From an uncultured Porphyromonadaceae bacterium (GTDB lineage: Bacteria; Bacteroidota; Bacteroidia; Bacteroidales; Muribaculaceae): a stretch of 64,000 nucleotides of DNA. The position numbers were made by a program, and so were the translations under genes. Below, piece by piece: positions 62,667-64,000 of the stretch (positions are counted from its first letter, which is position 1; each line of letters starts with the position of its first letter). The notes under the pieces were generated by a model. That model saw only the letters and a list, made by a program, of their open reading frames with translations, had not been told where the DNA came from and did not search any database. Where the stretch lies: assembly GCA_947567425.1 (NCBI GenBank), contig CANOLV010000001.1:124001-188000 (forward strand), read 5' to 3'.

Positions 62667-64000
62667 ATGAGCAAAGATAACCAAAATACCCCCGACGGGA
62701 AATCGGACAACGAAAAGATCATCAACAACGTCACCGACAACGAGTACAAATACGGATTTGTCACCGACATCGACACCGACGTGATTCCTCGCGGACTCAG
62801 CGAGGAGGTGGTGCGTCTGATTTCGGCGAAAAAGCAGGAACCACAGTGGCTCCTCGAATTCCGTCTGAAAGCCTACCGCCACTGGCTCACACTGAAAATG
62901 CCCAAATGGGCGCATCTCGACATTCCACCAATCGACTACCAGGCCATCAGCTACTACGCCGCTCCCCGCAAAAAGGAAGGGCCAAAAAGTCTCGACGAGG
63001 TAGACCCCGAACTCATCGACACATTCAACAAACTCGGCATACCGCTCAATGAGCAGAAGGCCCTGTCGGGAATGGCCGTCGACGCCGTGATGGACTCCGT
63101 GTCGGTAAAGACCACGCATAAGGAGAAGCTGGCCGAACTGGGAGTCATATTCTGCTCCTTCTCGGAAGCGGTCAAGGACTATCCGGACCTCGTGAGGAAA
63201 TATCTGGGCAGCGTGGTGAGCTACCGCGACAACTTCTTCGCCGCGCTTAACTCGGCGGTGTTCTCCGACGGATCATTCGTCTACATACCCAAAGGCGTGC
63301 GGTGCCCGATGGAGCTGTCGACCTACTTCAGAATCAATGCCGCGGGCACAGGCCAATTCGAGCGCACACTCATCGTGGCCGACGACGATGCATACGTCAG
63401 CTACCTCGAAGGATGCACGGCGCCGATGCGCGATGAGAACCAGCTGCACGCCGCCATAGTCGAAATTGTGGTCGAAGACCGTGCCGAAGTCAAGTATTCC
63501 ACGGTCCAGAACTGGTACTCAGGCGACAAGGACGGCAACGGAGGTGTCTACAACTTCGTGACAAAGCGCGGACTTTGCCGCGGTGACTACTCGAAGCTCT
63601 CGTGGACACAGGTAGAGACCGGATCGGCCATCACTTGGAAATACCCCAGCTGCGTGCTGCAGGGTGAAGGTTCTGTAGGAGAATTCTACTCCGTAGCCGT
63701 GACCAAGAACTACCAGCAGGCCGACACCGGTACGAAGATGATACACGTGGGTCGCAACTCTCGCTCGACAATAGTCAGCAAAGGTATATCGGCCGGACAC
63801 AGCCAGAACTCCTACCGCGGACTGGTGAAAGTGGCCCCGAAAGCCGACGGATGCCGCAACTACACCCAATGCGACAGCCTGCTCCTTAGTTCGACATGCG
63901 GAGCGCACACATTCCCATACATCGACGTGCTGAACGACACCGCGATAGTCGAGCACGAGGCCACCACCTCGAAAATATCCGAGGACCAGGTGTTCTACTG
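62667..64000 (+). CDS. sufB: Fe-S cluster assembly scaffold SufB, 3' end missing
   Basis: The frame runs from ATG 62667 off the window end after 444 complete codons. It matches SufB throughout, including '[29 protein letters not shown]', '[14 protein letters not shown]', 'NFVTKRGLC' and the C-terminal core with Cys in [11 protein letters not shown], equivalent to the catalytic Cys of E. coli SufB, followed by [12 protein letters not shown]. SufB with SufC/SufD builds [4Fe-4S] clusters. The rest of the suf operon should follow beyond the window. The start MSKDNQNTP fits the family. Confidence 0.96.
   Translation, partial: MSKDNQNTPDGKSDNEKIINNVTDNEYKYGFVTDIDTDVIPRGLSEEVVRLISAKKQEPQWLLEFRLKAYRHWLTLKMPKWAHLDIPPIDYQAISYYAAPRKKEGPKSLDEVDPELIDTFNKLGIPLNEQKALSGMAVDAVMDSVSVKTTHKEKLAELGVIFCSFSEAVKDYPDLVRKYLGSVVSYRDNFFAALNSAVFSDGSFVYIPKGVRCPMELSTYFRINAAGTGQFERTLIVADDDAYVSYLEGCTAPMRDENQLHAAIVEIVVEDRAEVKYSTVQNWYSGDKDGNGGVYNFVTKRGLCRGDYSKLSWTQVETGSAITWKYPSCVLQGEGSVGEFYSVAVTKNYQQADTGTKMIHVGRNSRSTIVSKGISAGHSQNSYRGLVKVAPKADGCRNYTQCDSLLLSSTCGAHTFPYIDVLNDTAIVEHEATTSKISEDQVFY

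Noticed and set aside
1-64000. CRISPR arrays, rRNA or integrative-element attachment sites
   Set aside because: I found no regularly spaced direct repeats, no rRNA-like tracts and no integrase gene.

Overview
The window looks like a chromosomal segment from a member of the Bacteroidales; a gut lineage such as Muribaculaceae fits best, but the family is an inference. Three things point there. Recurrent TAnnTTTG -7 promoter elements, often with TTG/TTTG 19-20 bp upstream, precede many genes, while Shine-Dalgarno-like leaders are not evident. The protein families are typical of Bacteroidota (DUF4919, DUF2851, DUF4369, 7TM-HD phosphodiesterase, secreted GH lipoproteins, Outer_membrane_beta-barrel family). 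The base composition is balanced, slightly GC-rich. I see no rRNA, tRNA, CRISPR array, prophage or SusC/SusD pair.

Layout. 1-3192: tail of a polysaccharide-active gene set (BNR-repeat protein, GH51 arabinofuranosidase). 3424-9061: a Rel/SpoT alarmone enzyme, a 7TM-HD cyclic-dinucleotide phosphodiesterase candidate and two small genes. 9267-12426: a MacB/FtsX-type ABC transporter operon behind a textbook sigma-54 promoter with tandem upstream dyads. 12450-20011: NDH-2, a TPR protein, an M16 peptidase and a flippase-like protein. 20011-20678: a 668-bp mobile element with 33-bp inverted repeats, a TTA target duplication, internal fold-back hairpins and a dead IS5-type transposase piece. 20686-22984: MATE exporter and an orphan ECF sigma factor. 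23230-30078: carbohydrate enzymes (two-module GH43, GH13, GH31). 30392-34709: frr, pyrH, DUF1846 and an rRNA m5C methyltransferase. 34712-38687: a cysteine-rich repeat protein, a seven-helix SH3b protein and rlmN, apparently transcribed together with the methyltransferase. 38893-46576: DUF2851, NamZ muramidase plus a sodium symporter, WYL regulator, dtd, a MazG-type hydrolase, deoC and two small membrane proteins. 46570-53734: outer-membrane phospholipase A, a DUF4369 lipoprotein, a YifB/ComM ATPase, a beta-helix lipoprotein, HAD and GNAT-fold proteins. 53800-58993: a minus-strand operon of kinase, glycosyltransferase, radical SAM protein and glycosyltransferase, probably for a surface glycan or conjugate. 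59224-64000: outer-membrane barrel protein, NUDIX hydrolase, CvpA family protein and the first 444 codons of sufB.

Functional themes are scavenging of plant and alpha-glucan carbohydrates, reuse of wall sugars (NamZ with a symporter), nucleotide second messengers, ribosome and RNA maintenance, and envelope biogenesis. The least explained parts are the fold-back mobile element, the CxxC-rich/SH3b gene pair, the GT-radical SAM-GT operon, and several promoter-linked palindromes, including a group of promoters so close to start codons that their mRNAs should be nearly leaderless.
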